Shown here: in pieces, positions 52,039 through 63,932 of the stretch
Layout of the letters: each line of letters starts with the position of its first letter
Numbering within the stretch: the stretch's first letter is position 1
Assembly: GCF_945859685.1 (NCBI RefSeq)
Contig: NC_079148.1
Coordinates: 47,999,946 to 48,063,945, forward strand
Direction of reading: 5' to 3'
DNA from: Eupeodes corollae
Lineage: Eukaryota; Arthropoda; Insecta; Diptera; Syrphidae
Length of the DNA stretch: 64,000 bases
Translations under genes and position numbers: made by a program
The notes under the pieces: model-generated
Databases searched by the model: none
Told to the model about the DNA's origin: nothing
Seen by the model: the letters and a program-made list of their open reading frames with translations, nothing else

Positions 52039-54144
52039 CAATGGCGGATCCAGGGGGGGGGGGTCATAGGGGTCATGACCCCCCCTGGGAGATAATTTGT
52101 TTTCTTTTTCGTATGAATTCCCTTCAATTCAAAACTAATCGTATTGCGTTAATGGATATGACCCTCATTATATTTTGAATTATTTATTTTTTGTATATAA
52201 AAACAACATTTGTATTTAACTTCCTAAAACTTTGTTGCTAAAAGTACTACTTTAGACTGAATATTGGACCAAAAAGATAATATGAATCAAATATTCAACC
52301 CTATTCCAAAAACACTGTAAAAATTCATCAACTTTTGACCAATTGACGGCCCAGGGGGGAGGTCATATGAGCCAAACAGCTTATACAGTTAAGTTGTATA
52401 AGTAAAGATTACATTTTAAGATTTATTAGTAATTTAACGACATTTACCAAATAGTGGTTTGCTGTCAAAAACAACTCAAATTTTGATTTTCGCTCAATTT
52501 AGAACTTGAAAAGCTTTAGTCATGCTTTAAATTATCTTCATAAAAATTGTTTCTAAGAAAAAGAGCAAATATTCAGGTTCTTAAGAAGAAACCTTGAATA
52601 AAAGGTCATCAATTTTATTATTAAACTTTTTTGACACACATAGATAGTGAGCATTGAAGTGTTTTTTACTTCCGGCATAGAGGAACTATATGGCAAGTTT
52701 TGCATAAGTAATCAATTTCGAAGTAGAGCTTTTAATCAAATATGACATTACGGCGGTAGAGAAGTCGAAAAAAGTGTGTACCTCGATTCCTTCCGTCTGT
52801 CTGTCTTTCCTGGCCCCTATAGTCCAAACAATTGTGTTAATTGAAATTAAAATTTTCAGCTGATTAGTGTAAGGAGTTTTTATCATTTTATTAATACGAA
52901 AAATAACAGCAGTCCCCACACAAGAAAAAACATGATTAAAAGTTGCACAAAAAGTGCGGAAAGTTTAAATATGGACAACACTAGTATCACCGTATTTAAC
53001 AACAATTGTTTAATACGGTGATACTATAGTGTTGTCTATATTTAAACTTTTCTCATGTTTTTTTTTAATATAAAATACTAAATGAATCCCCTGAAGAAGC
53101 TGGAAAACGTAGGGTAAAACAAGATGGATTAGTTTTATTTTTTTTTATTATTAATCGCATTCAACTGATTGATCATCAAAGCCCAAGAAACAAAAAAACA
53201 AGTCAGTACATTTTTTAATCTTAAAATATAGGCAATATTTTTAAACAGACTTTTTGGAAGAAATTATCAAGTTCTTGCGACCCAGTCGTGCATTTCATTT
53301 CTTTCAAAATTGGTTTTCTGTTGAATACAAAAGTTCTTACAAAATTAAATAAATCTACTTTTGAAGTGAATTTGCTTTGGATGCTCTAGAACTGAGATTC
53401 AAAAACGAATTTCAATAATACAAATGTCCCAAAAAATCAAGTGACCCTTTTAGTAAACTAATGGCTAAGTGAAAAACATAATAAACGTTTTTTATCTATT
53501 GATATAAAAGCTTTGAAACTCTTCTTCCCAACTTATTTGTTTACTTACCTTACTTTGTTTTAATTTAATTTTTTTTTAGAGAAATTATGTGCTTAAATGC
53601 AACTATTTCCTTAAATTCAAGAACCAAACCTTTTTGTCTCTACAATTTTTAAGTTTTGTTGACGACTTTATAAGATCCAAATACGAGTAAGCAGATTGAT
53701 AACGATAGTAATAAGAGACTCCCGGAAATTGAGTTCGAAAAACCTACGTCAAAAAAAAATCCGACGTTTTTACATTTCAGGTCCTCTCTCATTTTCGGTT
53801 CATTGCTCCGTTCTTCGCATAAATAGAAATGAAAACAAGAAAAGTGTGTTTTGTTTTTGGAGAAACGTTTGTAAACTATTGTATTTTAACTCTTAAATAT
53901 GGCGTATTTAGACAACTGTCCGAATCTTGGAATGCTTTCATATGAGTCATCCAAATTAAATAGTTAGACCATAACTTGCTGGACAACAGTATTCTAAATA
54001 ATTTCATAACTAAAGTTGTCATTTTAGCAATTATTAAATTTTGTTAGCATCCTTTACAAAACATTAAAGAACATTTTTAAGCGGTGAGTAAAAACTCATC
54101 TAAATGTATGACCCCCCCTGATGAAAAGTCTGGATCCGCCCTTG
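52039..54144. mobile_element. hAT-like DNA transposon remnant with 8-bp target duplication
   Basis: Left end CAATGGCGGATCCAG, right end inverse CAAGGGCGGATCCAG (one mismatch), followed inward by G-rich then ATGACCCCCCC-type runs at both ends. TACAAACT flanks both sides (52031-52038 and 54145-54152). An 8-bp duplication and CA-starting ends fit hAT elements. No transposase domain was recognised in the 2.1 kb, so it is non-autonomous or badly decayed. Confidence 0.75.
52963..53047. repeat. long near-perfect hairpin inside the hAT-like element
   Basis: Left arm from GTTTAAATATGGACAACACT and on through AGTATCACCGTATT. The right arm is its inverse (AATACGGTGATACTATAGTG ... ATTTAAAC). Arms are about 35-36 bp with two or three mismatches and a loop of about 15 bp. 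The size resembles a precursor hairpin or a tiny nested MITE. Confidence 0.7.
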
Positions 54145-54298
54145 TACAAACTATTGCAAGAAATCGTTCAAGTTTTTGATAGAAAGTTTGCAACGATTTA
54201 CTGACAATTTTTTTTCTGTCTCTTTTGACAGATAAAATTGGTTGGTTAATAGAAAATTTGTTAAAATGTTTGAACTCGATAGTGTGTTCTTAGCTTAG

Positions 54299-54668
54299 GG
54301 CTGAGTTCAATCTCGTGTTGGAATATAGGTATACATGGATTTTTAGATAACTTATTGAATGACTTGGACACCTCAATTGAAATAGCTGACAAAAAAATAA
54401 AAAGGACTTTCAGCTATTCACAAAAAGGAAACAAATATTTAGATTTTTACAAACAACAAACCAATTATAAAATAATTCTCTGGTTCATTTAACAATATTT
54501 TAAATCAGCTGTTCTGTCAGATGTACCCACATATACCAGAAATTCTTGGATACCTTTTGGTTTCCTTTTTTGGCATCGCAGCTGTTTTGGATCAGCTGTT
54601 CCTTGACATTTAAAACACTAACAAAAAGGGAGCCCGGATACCATATCTGTCTGAGATTGAACGCAGCC
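54299..54668. mobile_element. inverted-repeat element copy 3 (compact, about 370 bp)
   Basis: Left end GGCTGAGTTCAATCTC, right end inverse GAGATTGAACGCAGCC. The body carries CAGCTGTTCTGTCAGAT, CAGAAATTCTTGGATACCTT and ACACTAACAAAAAGG, shared with copies 1 and 2. This is the length reference for the family. No ORF belonging to it. Confidence 0.75.
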
Positions 54669-54674
54669 AATATA

Positions 54675-56270
54675 TTACGCAGTTGGTCCATATGGAAAGT
54701 GTCAAAATGTATGAATGGCTAACTGTAGCTGCTCATATCATGACGGATGCCGTGCTGATAACTGAACTCTGCCTAGTATTGGCTTAAAGAATGTCATATT
54801 AGTTGAAGAAACGCGGTTACTCTTACCATACATAATATTTAATAATTTCATAGGTTCAAAACAACCTTCATTTTATACTTTATGAATTTGAAATCATTAA
54901 AAGTTGAGAGCCATTCGAAATTTACTAACCTTTTTTTTAGTACAAAGCACACGGGTACTACGTCCATTTTTGTAAGGCAGTATATTGGTATATTGAATAC
55001 TTAAGACATTTCAAGTAGTTTCTTTATAATTTTTAAATGACAATTAATTTATTTAATTTTTAATGATAATATAGGATATAGAAAAAAATGCACGGTAGTA
55101 ACACACATTTTACGAAATGTTAAAAGCTATGCTTATAACCTGTGATGAGTTATTAAACTCTAATTCTACCTACTCACGCAAAATGTTTAAGAAAAAAAAA
55201 ATAAATATTATAACAAACAAAACAAAATAAAAACTATTATGGCAATGATCCAATACATTTATACACAACTCGCTTCCATATTAATATTAATCAAAAATTT
55301 AAATAACAAGTATTAAAAAAAATAATAATACAACTACAAAAAAGAGATGCGTACAATGATTGTACCATTTAATTTTAGGCGCAAATACAAACTTATAAAT
55401 AATAAAATAAAATATAACTGCAAAATATGCTGTTTTATACAATGTATTAAAAAAAATAAAAAAAATGTAGTAATAATTTTGAAGTAATTAAATAAAGACT
55501 GTAGTTAATTTTTTTAACAAATCAAAGAAAAAATTTTAATAAACAAAAAATGCATATTTTAGATTATTATAATTAAAAGAATATTCGGACGAGTCAAAAA
55601 GAGAAAACTAAATTATAATTAGTCAACAAAAAATAATATTTTATCTAATTGATTATTCAGAGAATATTTTTTATTAAATAATATTAATTTAGATATTTCA
55701 TATCTTCTTTTTCATTTTGCCTACAATAATGTAAAAATCAAATTAAATGTTGATACCATAGTGCAACACAAATTCACTTTTATATTTTTTTCTAATAATT
55801 TTGATATTTTTACTTTTTTATAATTATTTACATAAAAAAATAATGCTTTTAAGGCTTTCCATGTAAATTGCGTTTATGTAATTAAATTTATTTAAAAAAC
55901 AACTGGAAAATAAATTTATACAAAACGAAGTGTTTGTTATTTTTGGGAAGATATTTTTTTTCTGAATATTTATGTTTAGCTAAACTGAAGAAAATATTGT
56001 TGGTTTGCGGTAAGTCGGGAAAGCCTTTGAAGGAATTTTGAATAGGTGTGAGTGGCATGTTGGAAATATTATTATTCAATATTGCTCAACTCGACTCAAG
56101 GTAAGTGAATGATTGGACCACTTCAAATTTGTGATCAACTAACGCTATTGTTGTTGGTTTCCAGCAGACGAAGTCATCATGTTCTAAAAGTCTGATCAAT
56201 TTATGACTTGCCTGGCCTGAAACCACATTCATATATGCTGATTATGGTTTCTACGTATGTATGGGACTTA
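54675..56270. other. intergenic, extremely AT-rich, nothing recognised
   Basis: Long A/T runs (especially 55000-55900) with no supported ORF or repeat ends. Confidence 0.45.
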
Positions 56271-56389
56271 ATACAGGGTCCGGCAAAACAAACTCCCGTA
56301 TTGTTAGACGTTTTTATTTAAAGCTATTTATAGATAAAATGGTATTCCGGGTCTACGTCTACGTGCCGATTTTAGTAATCATAATGGTG

Positions 56390-56615
56390 TGGCACTGTGA
56401 GCATTGCTCATTTGTCGTAGAAGAATATATCCGTATTTCCGTATTTTTTTTAGAAGAAAATGGGCAATTTACAGAAAATGCGGATCGCTACTGTCACATG
56501 ATCGAGACCTTCCTCCAAGCAAACTTAAATCAGTTTACTAGGAACTACAAAGAGGTCTGGTTCCAACAAAATAGAGCCACAGCACACACTTCACGGCGTT
56601 CACTTTTAATATCTG
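56390..56615 (+). pseudogene. mariner-type transposase fragment
   Basis: A central catalytic piece reads EENGQFTENADRYCHMIETF and then EVWFQQNRATAHTSRRSL. In mariner transposases this last block is normally W-F-Q-Q-D-G-A-T-A-H-T, where the D is the second catalytic acid. Here it reads N-R, so the site is destroyed. The DNA-binding N-terminus and the third acid are missing. Dead copy. Confidence 0.75.
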
Positions 56616-56617
56616 TA

Positions 56618-57677
56618 AGATATGGTCGGAAGAAAGCATGGCCGATGAATGGAACCTCAGTATTGTTTGGCCGATCCTGAAAAAAGTAGACCCTCTAAAC
56701 TGCACCAACTATAGAGGAATCAGTCTACTTAACATTGTCTATAAAATCTTCTCTGCCGTAATATGTGAACGTCTAAAGCCCATCGTCAACAACCTGATAG
56801 GTCCTTATCAGTGTGGTTTTAGACCAGGAAAGTCCACAGTTGATCAAATATTCACATTACGGCAGATCCTGGAAAAACCCCAAGAACACCAAATCGACAC
56901 CCACCATCTTTTCATCGATTTCAAGACGGCATATGACAGCATCTACAGGGACGAGCTGTATAGAGCCATGTCTAGTTTTGGCATCCCTGCCAAGCTCGTC
57001 CGTTTGTGCAGGATGACCATGGAGAATTCACGCTGCTACATGAAGGTTGGAAACAACTTAACAGATCCTTTCGATGTCAAAAAAGGTTTTATACAAGGTG
57101 ATGCGCTGTCAAGTGATTTTTTTAACATCGTGCTTGAAAGAATTGTGCAAAGCTCACACGTCAACACTAGGGGCACTATCTTTCAAAAGTCCGTCCAATT
57201 ACATATGCTGATGACATTGACATAATCGGAAGAACTCAGCGTGATGTCAATGGGGCTTTTGTGAGTATTGAGGCAGAGGCGGCAAAAATGGGTTTAACGG
57301 TTAATGAGGGCAAAACAAAGTACATGCTGTCGTCTAGAAAGGACATACAACCCCGACGTCTTGGTCAAAACGTCACAATCGACAGACGTAACTTTGAGGT
57401 AGTCAAGGACTTCGTCTACCTAGGCTCCGCTGTAAACGCAGGAAACAACACCAGAGCTGAGATCAAACGCAGAATAACTCTTGCTAACCGCTGTTTCTTT
57501 GGCCCGGAAAGTCTTCGAATCTGCACCCACAGGACAGCGCAGTAGAGGAAGACCGCGGATCAGGTGGCGCGCACAAGTGGAAGGGGACCTCACCCAACTT
57601 AGAGCGCGAAACTGAAGACATTGAGCTAGGTACCGAGCTAGATGGAGAAGTTTTTTGGGTGAGGTAAGTAAGTAAGT
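56618..57677 (+). pseudogene. RTE LINE fragment, 5'-truncated
   Basis: 56638-57225 is open: MADEWNLSIVWPILKKVDPL, NYRGISLLNIVYKIFS, FRPGKSTVDQIFTLRQIL, FIDFKTAYDSIYRDELYRAM (first catalytic Asp in FIDFKTAYDS) and KKGFIQGDALSSDFFNIVLE. A frameshift precedes the active site, although the bases for Y-A-D-D (57204-57215) are intact. After a second frame (57261-57545: KTKYMLSSRKD, VKDFVYLGSAV) a deletion joins to the 3' end. It terminates in GGTAAGTAAGTAAGTA, a short AAGT repeat typical of RTE tails, directly against the mariner inverted repeat. Better preserved at the active site than the 40-kb copy. Confidence 0.85.
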
Positions 57678-57699
57678 ATTTTTTTGCCGGACACTGTAT

Positions 57700-58460
57700 A
57701 ATACCTTTAGGACATTCTTCTGGCAATTCTTCTTGTTCTCATACAAACACTTTCCAATTTCTTGGTGTAATCCAGCATGAAATTGAGTTTTTTAAATAAT
57801 GAAGTAGTCATTTCTTTGTTCAGCTGACCGTTAAGTTATTCATTAAACTGCACTTCCTATCGCTCTAGAATGTCTTTAGGATCGGTGATTATATTTCCCT
57901 CACCGTCCTTACAGGATAAGCAGCGCTCTGTATACTGTGTTGTTTGTTGGACCTGCTCTATATTTCATTAAATTTCACAGACGATATTCTTTTCCAATAC
58001 ATTTAACTTGCTGAATAAAATATCATATATTAAGTTCTAGTCTTTTGATACATACATATGTATATTTTTATTTATTATTAAAAAAAAAGAAAACATATTG
58101 CGAATGCTTAAAAAGTATGAGTTGAATAATGTACAAAATTATCTTTTTGATGTCTTTAAATAAATTCAATAATTACATTATCACTGAAGTCAAGAAATAA
58201 CTTTTTCTTTTTAACTTTTTAAATACTTAACTTAAATTTAAAAATCTATTTATAAAAAAAATAAAACAAAATGACTTACTCTATGTAAAATATTTAACAA
58301 ACTATTTAAAAGATATGATCGATATAATGCAAATCATATTCAAGTCTTTTATGAATACTTAATAATATTTAAAATATAATATTTCTAGTAGGAAATATGT
58401 CTGATAAGTGCTTTATCTTTTAACTTTTGTTTTTTTGTTTTTTTTTTGCTAGGTCTCATA
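57700..58460. other. intergenic / 3' flank of the DPY19 gene
   Basis: AT-rich. Contains TTTATT sequences (AATAAA on the minus strand) that could serve as the DPY19 poly(A) signal, e.g. near 58070. Nothing else recognised. Confidence 0.4.
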
Positions 58461-58463
58461 AGA

Positions 58464-61400
58464 TTACATATATTTTTCAGGCATTTTGTTTTGTTTCAAA
58501 TTAAGTTGAACACTTTGCGAGAACATTTTTATTATTCCATAGTATTTATTTGAAAATACTTTCAAGAAGCTGGGCACATTTTTGCTGGCTAATTCAGAGC
58601 AGAATTGTGGATACTTTCTGTATGCTGGTTGCATTTCATCCCAGATTGTTAGAATATCACATTCGTCACTGAAAAAAAACACATATATTATTGATGAGAA
58701 TTGGAAAATGAATGATGTAGGGTGGAGTAATTACTTAGCTGCATTGGAACAATCACTAAAAGATAGTATTAAATACTGGATCTTTAGCTGCGAACACTGG
58801 TTGTAAATTTCGGATGATTGCTGGCGACTGAACACCGAATAAATGCTTTCGGTTCTTTCACTTAAAGTATTTAAATTATTTAATGTATAAGTGCAATTTA
58901 AAGTCGTTTTATGTGATGAAATGTTACCTTATTTGATGCATATCCAAATGTGCATGATTAACTATCGGCCTTTTTGTTGTCAAATGAACGGTTCCAATTA
59001 TATCAACCGGACCTTAAAAATTACAAACATTACAAATAACAAAGTAAACAAATAAAAATATTATGAATTTATATATTTTTACCACCAAAAACTGCATTTT
59101 TTTCTGTATTTAAATTAATCCATTCTAACATGTTTTCGAGTTCATCACTATGAGTTTTGGACGGCAAATACTCTTCATAAACATTCTAAAAAATAAAGAA
59201 ATTGTTAGATTTAATTATTATTTTTCTTTTAAAACTTACCACAACCCCTGGATCAACAATGCTTGTTAGGAAAACAGCAAGCGATATCGATAAAAATAAG
59301 TTACTATGTTTGTGACTTCTTAATTTCGAGTAAAGCGTTGGCGCTAATACACAACCTTGAGTATAACATAAAAAGAACAATTTCTTTATACTGAATCCAA
59401 TGAATACAAATACAGCAAATTGTGCCAAGCTATACAAATAATGATAGCTAAACTTTGGATTTGTTTTCGACTCTAACTTCGGTCGGGGTTTTTTTGGTTC
59501 ACTTTCTGCTGTTGATGGTAATTTATTTAATGGATTCTCGTCAACATTTTTCAAATCATCATTTTCATTAGTTTGATGAGTTTTGGGAATTGATGATGGT
59601 TCATCTTTGACTTTATTTTCACCATCTAAGTCTAGACCACATTCAGATTGTTTTCGGTCTTTATTGGTTTCTTTAATTTGTTTCTTAAGAAATTTAATCT
59701 CATTGAGGAACGATTCATGTTCCTTTCCGACGTCTTTTTTCAATTTGTTTCGTTCTTCTTTGTATTTTTCAAAATCATAATCACACTTCTCCAATAAGGT
59801 GAGACATTCGTTAAGGGCTTTTTCGGTCTTTTGATTTGACATTTCTTTCATTGAAATGTGATTCTCTTCTAGAAAGTCTTCTAGTACGTATTTTTTGGCT
59901 CTTTCAACATAATTCGTGTCTTCAGATTTTGGAGCTTGAATTCGCCATTTTCTAAGGAACTTAGCCAACAATACAACTCCATACAAGCAATACGGTTTAG
60001 CGAATAGAATTTTGATCACCTCCCACACATCGTATATATCTACCTCAGCATAGTCGGAATTGCATGCAAGAAGACATGTTGTGAAGTTAGTTTTCCTTTG
60101 AAGTGTCCACTGCAATACCAAGTCACGATACACCGAAAACGGATTATCTGTCGAACTGGCATAGCCAGATTTTTCCAACAAGTCTATAATCGTTCCTTGT
60201 GAGCTTATAGCAAGCAGTATACCGAGTGTGATGCTTTTTAAAAAATTATCCGACCTTGACTGTGATTTGTATATTCGAACGAGACTTATGAAAAAAAGTG
60301 CAAATGCTGGACCATTTTGCCAAGCAAAGAAATACTTTTTGTTTTCATAGGTCAGATAATAGGCTAAAATATTGGAAAGAAATTGAGTTATTGTGTAGTC
60401 AATTGAAAATCGACTCGATACTAGACCGAGACTCCATGGCGTAATCATAATTAGTACTTGAGTTGCATACACCACAGATGAAAATTGCCAACAGAGCAAT
60501 GAGGCAGTTGTTAAAGCAGTAAGTTTTATTATCTAAAAACAAAGGAAACGAAACTTATGATTGAGAAGAACAAGATTTGAAAGACTCACCATAATTGGAT
60601 TGAAATAATGCTGATCTGTTTTTTTGCTCTTTGAAGCTTTGTCTATGCAAATGCATAGATAGAACATTTGCCAAAAAATCAAAGGAAATGCGAAATTTTC
60701 TCTTGCTACAGGACGATCATAAATTTTGGAAACATTTTTATGAAATATAACATAAGATGCAACAGCGTAGACACCTCCTAATAAATTTTCACTAAAATAA
60801 TAAAAAAAAAAAACAATTATATTAAAAATTTAAAACTAAATCAATTTTTATGATGCAATCGATTTAAGTCGATTCAATCTAGGAAAAAGAATCACTTGTA
60901 TGAACTTTTTGTCAAGGTTTTGGTTGGAATATCTCTCGAGTACCCTTTCTTATAGTACCTCAAATACTTAGGTTTCTGGAAGACATATAATTCGATGAAA
61001 AAATGAAAAATTAATTGTATCGACTAAGCTCGATGCTAACATAGGCCCGATAAGCCCATGCACTAAACTTTGGAAGGAACTACTTAAGAGAAGGATGAAA
61101 TAAGAATCTTAAAAATCTGTGAAAGTATCTAAATATTGATGACAAAAACCTCTTGTTAAAATCTGTTGATTTGAGTATCCTTTGAATAAACATCAAAGCA
61201 GACCTTCTTAAAAATGTAAAACAAGAAAAATATGTTATCCTTATTCTTATTTTACACTTAAAATTCTTAAAAAGTAGTTAGCTTATTTCAAGCTCCAATA
61301 AACGATCAGATGCTCATCATAAATGCATGTTACTTGTTAATAAGCAAAATAATACAATTATAGCCTAATGCACACACAAAATTAAAAAACAATATTAGTA

Positions 61401-63932
61401 TCAAAACATGAACTAAAAAAATAAATAAATAAACAAGAACAAAAAACGTTCAAATAAACAAGAACAAAAAACGTTCAAACGGAGCAATGGTTCTAAAAAA
61501 GGATTTATTTAGATTGAAGTCGATAGACGATAAATTAAATGTTATAGAACTTCCTCATGAGATTAAGAAAATTCAAATAACAATAACAAAGCTTATTAGG
61601 TCCGCCTTGGTATTTCAAATGAATACAAGCATACTTTTCACCTTTGATAAGTTCATGAAGAAATATTAAGGCATTACTTCAACACCTTTGGTCGAGAGAT
61701 TGCATTTGAAGAAGCTGAATACGATGTTCATAGGGAGGCAAATCATAAGGATCCTTGTAAGGAAGACTCTTAAAGGCAAATGGAATTAAATTGATTCAAT
61801 GTGATTTTTATTAACTTCTTAAAAGGGAGTCCATACTTGTGAAGCATATTCATGGTGAGGACGAACATGACAAGTGCACAATGAAAGGATAACATAGGGA
61901 TCATTGAACTCCTTTGTTGAGAGTTAAACAAAAAAAAAAAAACAAGCATAAAACTTGCTTTGTTGACAAATTCTGAGTTGGAAAAGAAATGAACACCTAA
62001 AACTTAAAAATTGAAGTGCGACATAATTTTTGCTGCAAAATACAATAATCAAATTTTAAGGAAAAGGGTATTTTTAAGCGCCTGTTAAAGTATCATGGGT
62101 GGACTTCATTATTTTGAACTTTTTCAAGTCGTCAGCGAAAATAACAATCTCACTTAAATGCAAACATGATGTTACGTCGTTAATAGACACAACTAAAAAA
62201 AGGGCCAAGATGGTTTCCCTGGGAAGTACCAGATTGAGCAATCAAATTTCTGAAAGACAATTTCTAAATTTTGCTTGGTAGGATCTGTTTTTAGGATAAG
62301 ATTTGATCAAGCTATGAAAAAGGGTGCAAAATAAATGGATTTAAATTTTAATAAATTAATTGCTTGGCTAAGTTGCCCAATAGCTTTACAGTCAACTTAA
62401 AAACCTTGTTTTATAGCCTTTGAAAATTTGTTTGAGAATGTCAAAAGATTTGTAGTGGTTGATCCTTCTTCACAAAACCGTTTTGCAAATGATATTTTTA
62501 CTAAAAAATGATACATTCGTTAGAGTGAAACCTGTTCAAAAAGTTAAGGAATGCAAGAATGTTTGCAATGGTCTGTTGTTTGAATATTGGTTCAAGAAAT
62601 GTTTTGTTCCATATACCGGGAAATTTTTCAGTTTTTATGGAAAGTTTTAATATGAAGAACGTAAGAGGTTCAAATTCCGACTACACTTGCTATGTGAAAA
62701 TATACTTTATCAACTGCTTCAGGTCTATTTACAAATGACTCTAGAAAATTGATCCCAAAAGCGTTTCAGGTATCGACAGTTTATCTTAATGTTCTTGTTA
62801 CTAGAGTTATTTGAAAATCCATTTTTACAAACAATTATTAAGGATTTCATAAGAATTTTAAACCTCCTCGTAAATTTAAGAAAATGCTACCAATATATAA
62901 GCAGTTCCAGAAATGGTTAAATCTTCAGACAACAACTGGAAGTTACCTATTCTTAACTAAAAATTGTGTAAGCATTCAAAAGAATTACTGTGTTCAGTAG
63001 AGCGATTTATAAGGTCAATATCAATATTAGTTATTCCTGATCTAGATTCTAGAACAAGTGTATTAAAAGGGTCAACAGAAAATAGTAAACGTAGAACTCG
63101 ACTTTTAGAGTTTTTAATACACCTTGTTTGCTGTAAAACAGCAAGCAGTATTTTATCAAAAATAGTTCCAATTGTAAGGCAAAAAGAGAGCATTCAAATA
63201 GGATTAATCTTCCGCAAGACAATTTGAAAACAAAGTCTAATGCCAAGGAGAGTTTGCTATAAAAAGCCCTTTTGTCCTTACACTATTAATTTCACACTAA
63301 CATTTACTTACATTTCAAACATAAAAGCCATTTGTTGAATAAATTCACTACTTACCTCAAGAATGAAGCATACATGTAAATCAAAAAGACTGTAAAGCCT
63401 CCAAACATCCACACGAACTCTAAGTAAAAGTGAAAAGGCTCACCGAAGCCATCGCAATTAATGACTTGATCTGATAATAGGTTACTATCATCACTCCAAC
63501 AAGAAACATCAGAATCTCCGAAACTCTTGCTTACAGATCTAAATTTGTGATACAAATATCTTCAACAAAATAAAAGCTTTTATTAGAAACAAAATTTAAA
63601 CAGGAGTTAATATTCAAGCTATACCCAATTGCAATCTCAGGAAATACATGAAAACGATGAACAACATTTACACTGTGAGGATATTCAATAGTTGTGACAT
63701 TTAACAGCTTAAGATAGCCTTGATAGAAGTCTGCCTCTTGAATGATGGTCTTATAAAACGAATAATAAAGAGCATCTTCCTTTCTTAGTAGGGCTTCTCG
63801 TTCCAAAGTCGATATATGCGCAAAATTATGGCGAGTTTCGAATATTGACCTTACATGGTAAACATACAGGAAAAAACAGCCAACAGCTAAAAGAAAAAGG
63901 ATTAGTTTATTGCTTTTGTTTTCCAAAAATTT
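58464..63932 (-). CDS. DPY19-family protein C-mannosyltransferase (first exon off the right edge)
   Basis: An ER multi-spanning enzyme that attaches mannose by a C-C bond to the first tryptophan of W-x-x-W motifs (thrombospondin repeats, type I cytokine receptors), using dolichol-phosphate-mannose. Eight minus-strand exons join without a frame break: 63932-63625, 63559-63356, 60791-60590, 60532-59240, 59185-59083, 59012-58928, 58860-58735 and 58668-58464 (stop). Together they give 842 residues. Family landmarks: FAHISTLEREALLRKEDALY and TIEYPHSVN near the N-terminus, the C-x-G-x-G-x-P-F-x-F-Y segment, and LEWINLNTEKNAVFGG with RPIVNHAHLDMHQIR in the lumenal C-terminal region. The exon at 63932 has no in-frame ATG and a TAG just upstream, so the start lies in an exon beyond the window. 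Longer than the usual 650-750 residues because of an insert in exon 4. The 2.6-kb intron holds a LINE remnant. Confidence 0.9.
59240..60532 (-). CDS. DPY19 exon 4: membrane core with long charged insert
   Basis: 431 codons in phase 0 on both sides; acceptor tttttag, donor GTG|gtaagt. It begins IIKLTALTTASLLCWQFSSV, a transmembrane block of the family, and continues through several hydrophobic helices to about residue 200 (KPYCLYGVVLLAKFLRKW). Then comes a hydrophilic stretch of about 150 residues rich in E, K, D and N (e.g. KYKEERNKLKKDVGKE, FLKKQIKETNKDRKQ, SEPKKPRPKLESKTNPK) with coiled-coil-like spacing. After that the membrane core resumes (FAVFVFIGFSIKKLFF). The insert would face the cytosol, between helices. 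I know vertebrate members with a much shorter linker there; whether other flies share it was not checked. Confidence 0.85.
61480..62500 (-). pseudogene. LINE RT remnant in a DPY19 intron
   Basis: Minus strand, broken frames: a SGTSQGNHLGPFF block (from GVPQGSHLGPLLF) near 62230-62195, an IFADDLKKF remnant of the active site near 62145-62120, and the C-terminal KDPYDLPPYEHRIQLLQMQS near 61755-61695. Same sense as the host gene. Same broad group as 32280-33675. Old, with many stops. Confidence 0.7.
63625..63932 (-). CDS. DPY19 exon (second or later): N-terminal helix and first lumenal loop
   Basis: It opens KFLENKSNKLILFLLAVGCF, a transmembrane helix, then HVRSIFETRHNFAHISTLER and ALYYSFYKTIIQEADF, the most conserved part of the DPY19 family and part of the catalytic lumenal loop (the family's catalytic acidic residue lies in the L-E-R-E segment). 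It ends in phase 2 at the donor GG|gtatag. The upstream exon lies at or beyond 63960. Confidence 0.85.

Larger units (their letters stand above)
56274..57696 (+). mobile_element. Tc1/mariner-like element, deleted, carrying an RTE fragment
   Basis: Left end CAGGGTCCGGCAAAA and right end inverse CAGTGTCCGGCAAAA (one mismatch), flanked by TA at 56272-56273 and 57697-57698, the hallmark of this superfamily. Inside are a transposase piece (56390-56615) and a 5'-truncated RTE copy that occupies the rest up to the right inverted repeat. Confidence 0.85.

Noticed and set aside
61487..61669. 60-residue plus-strand ORF in the DPY19 intron
   Set aside because: It lies over a minus-strand LINE remnant and shows no domain or splice context of its own.
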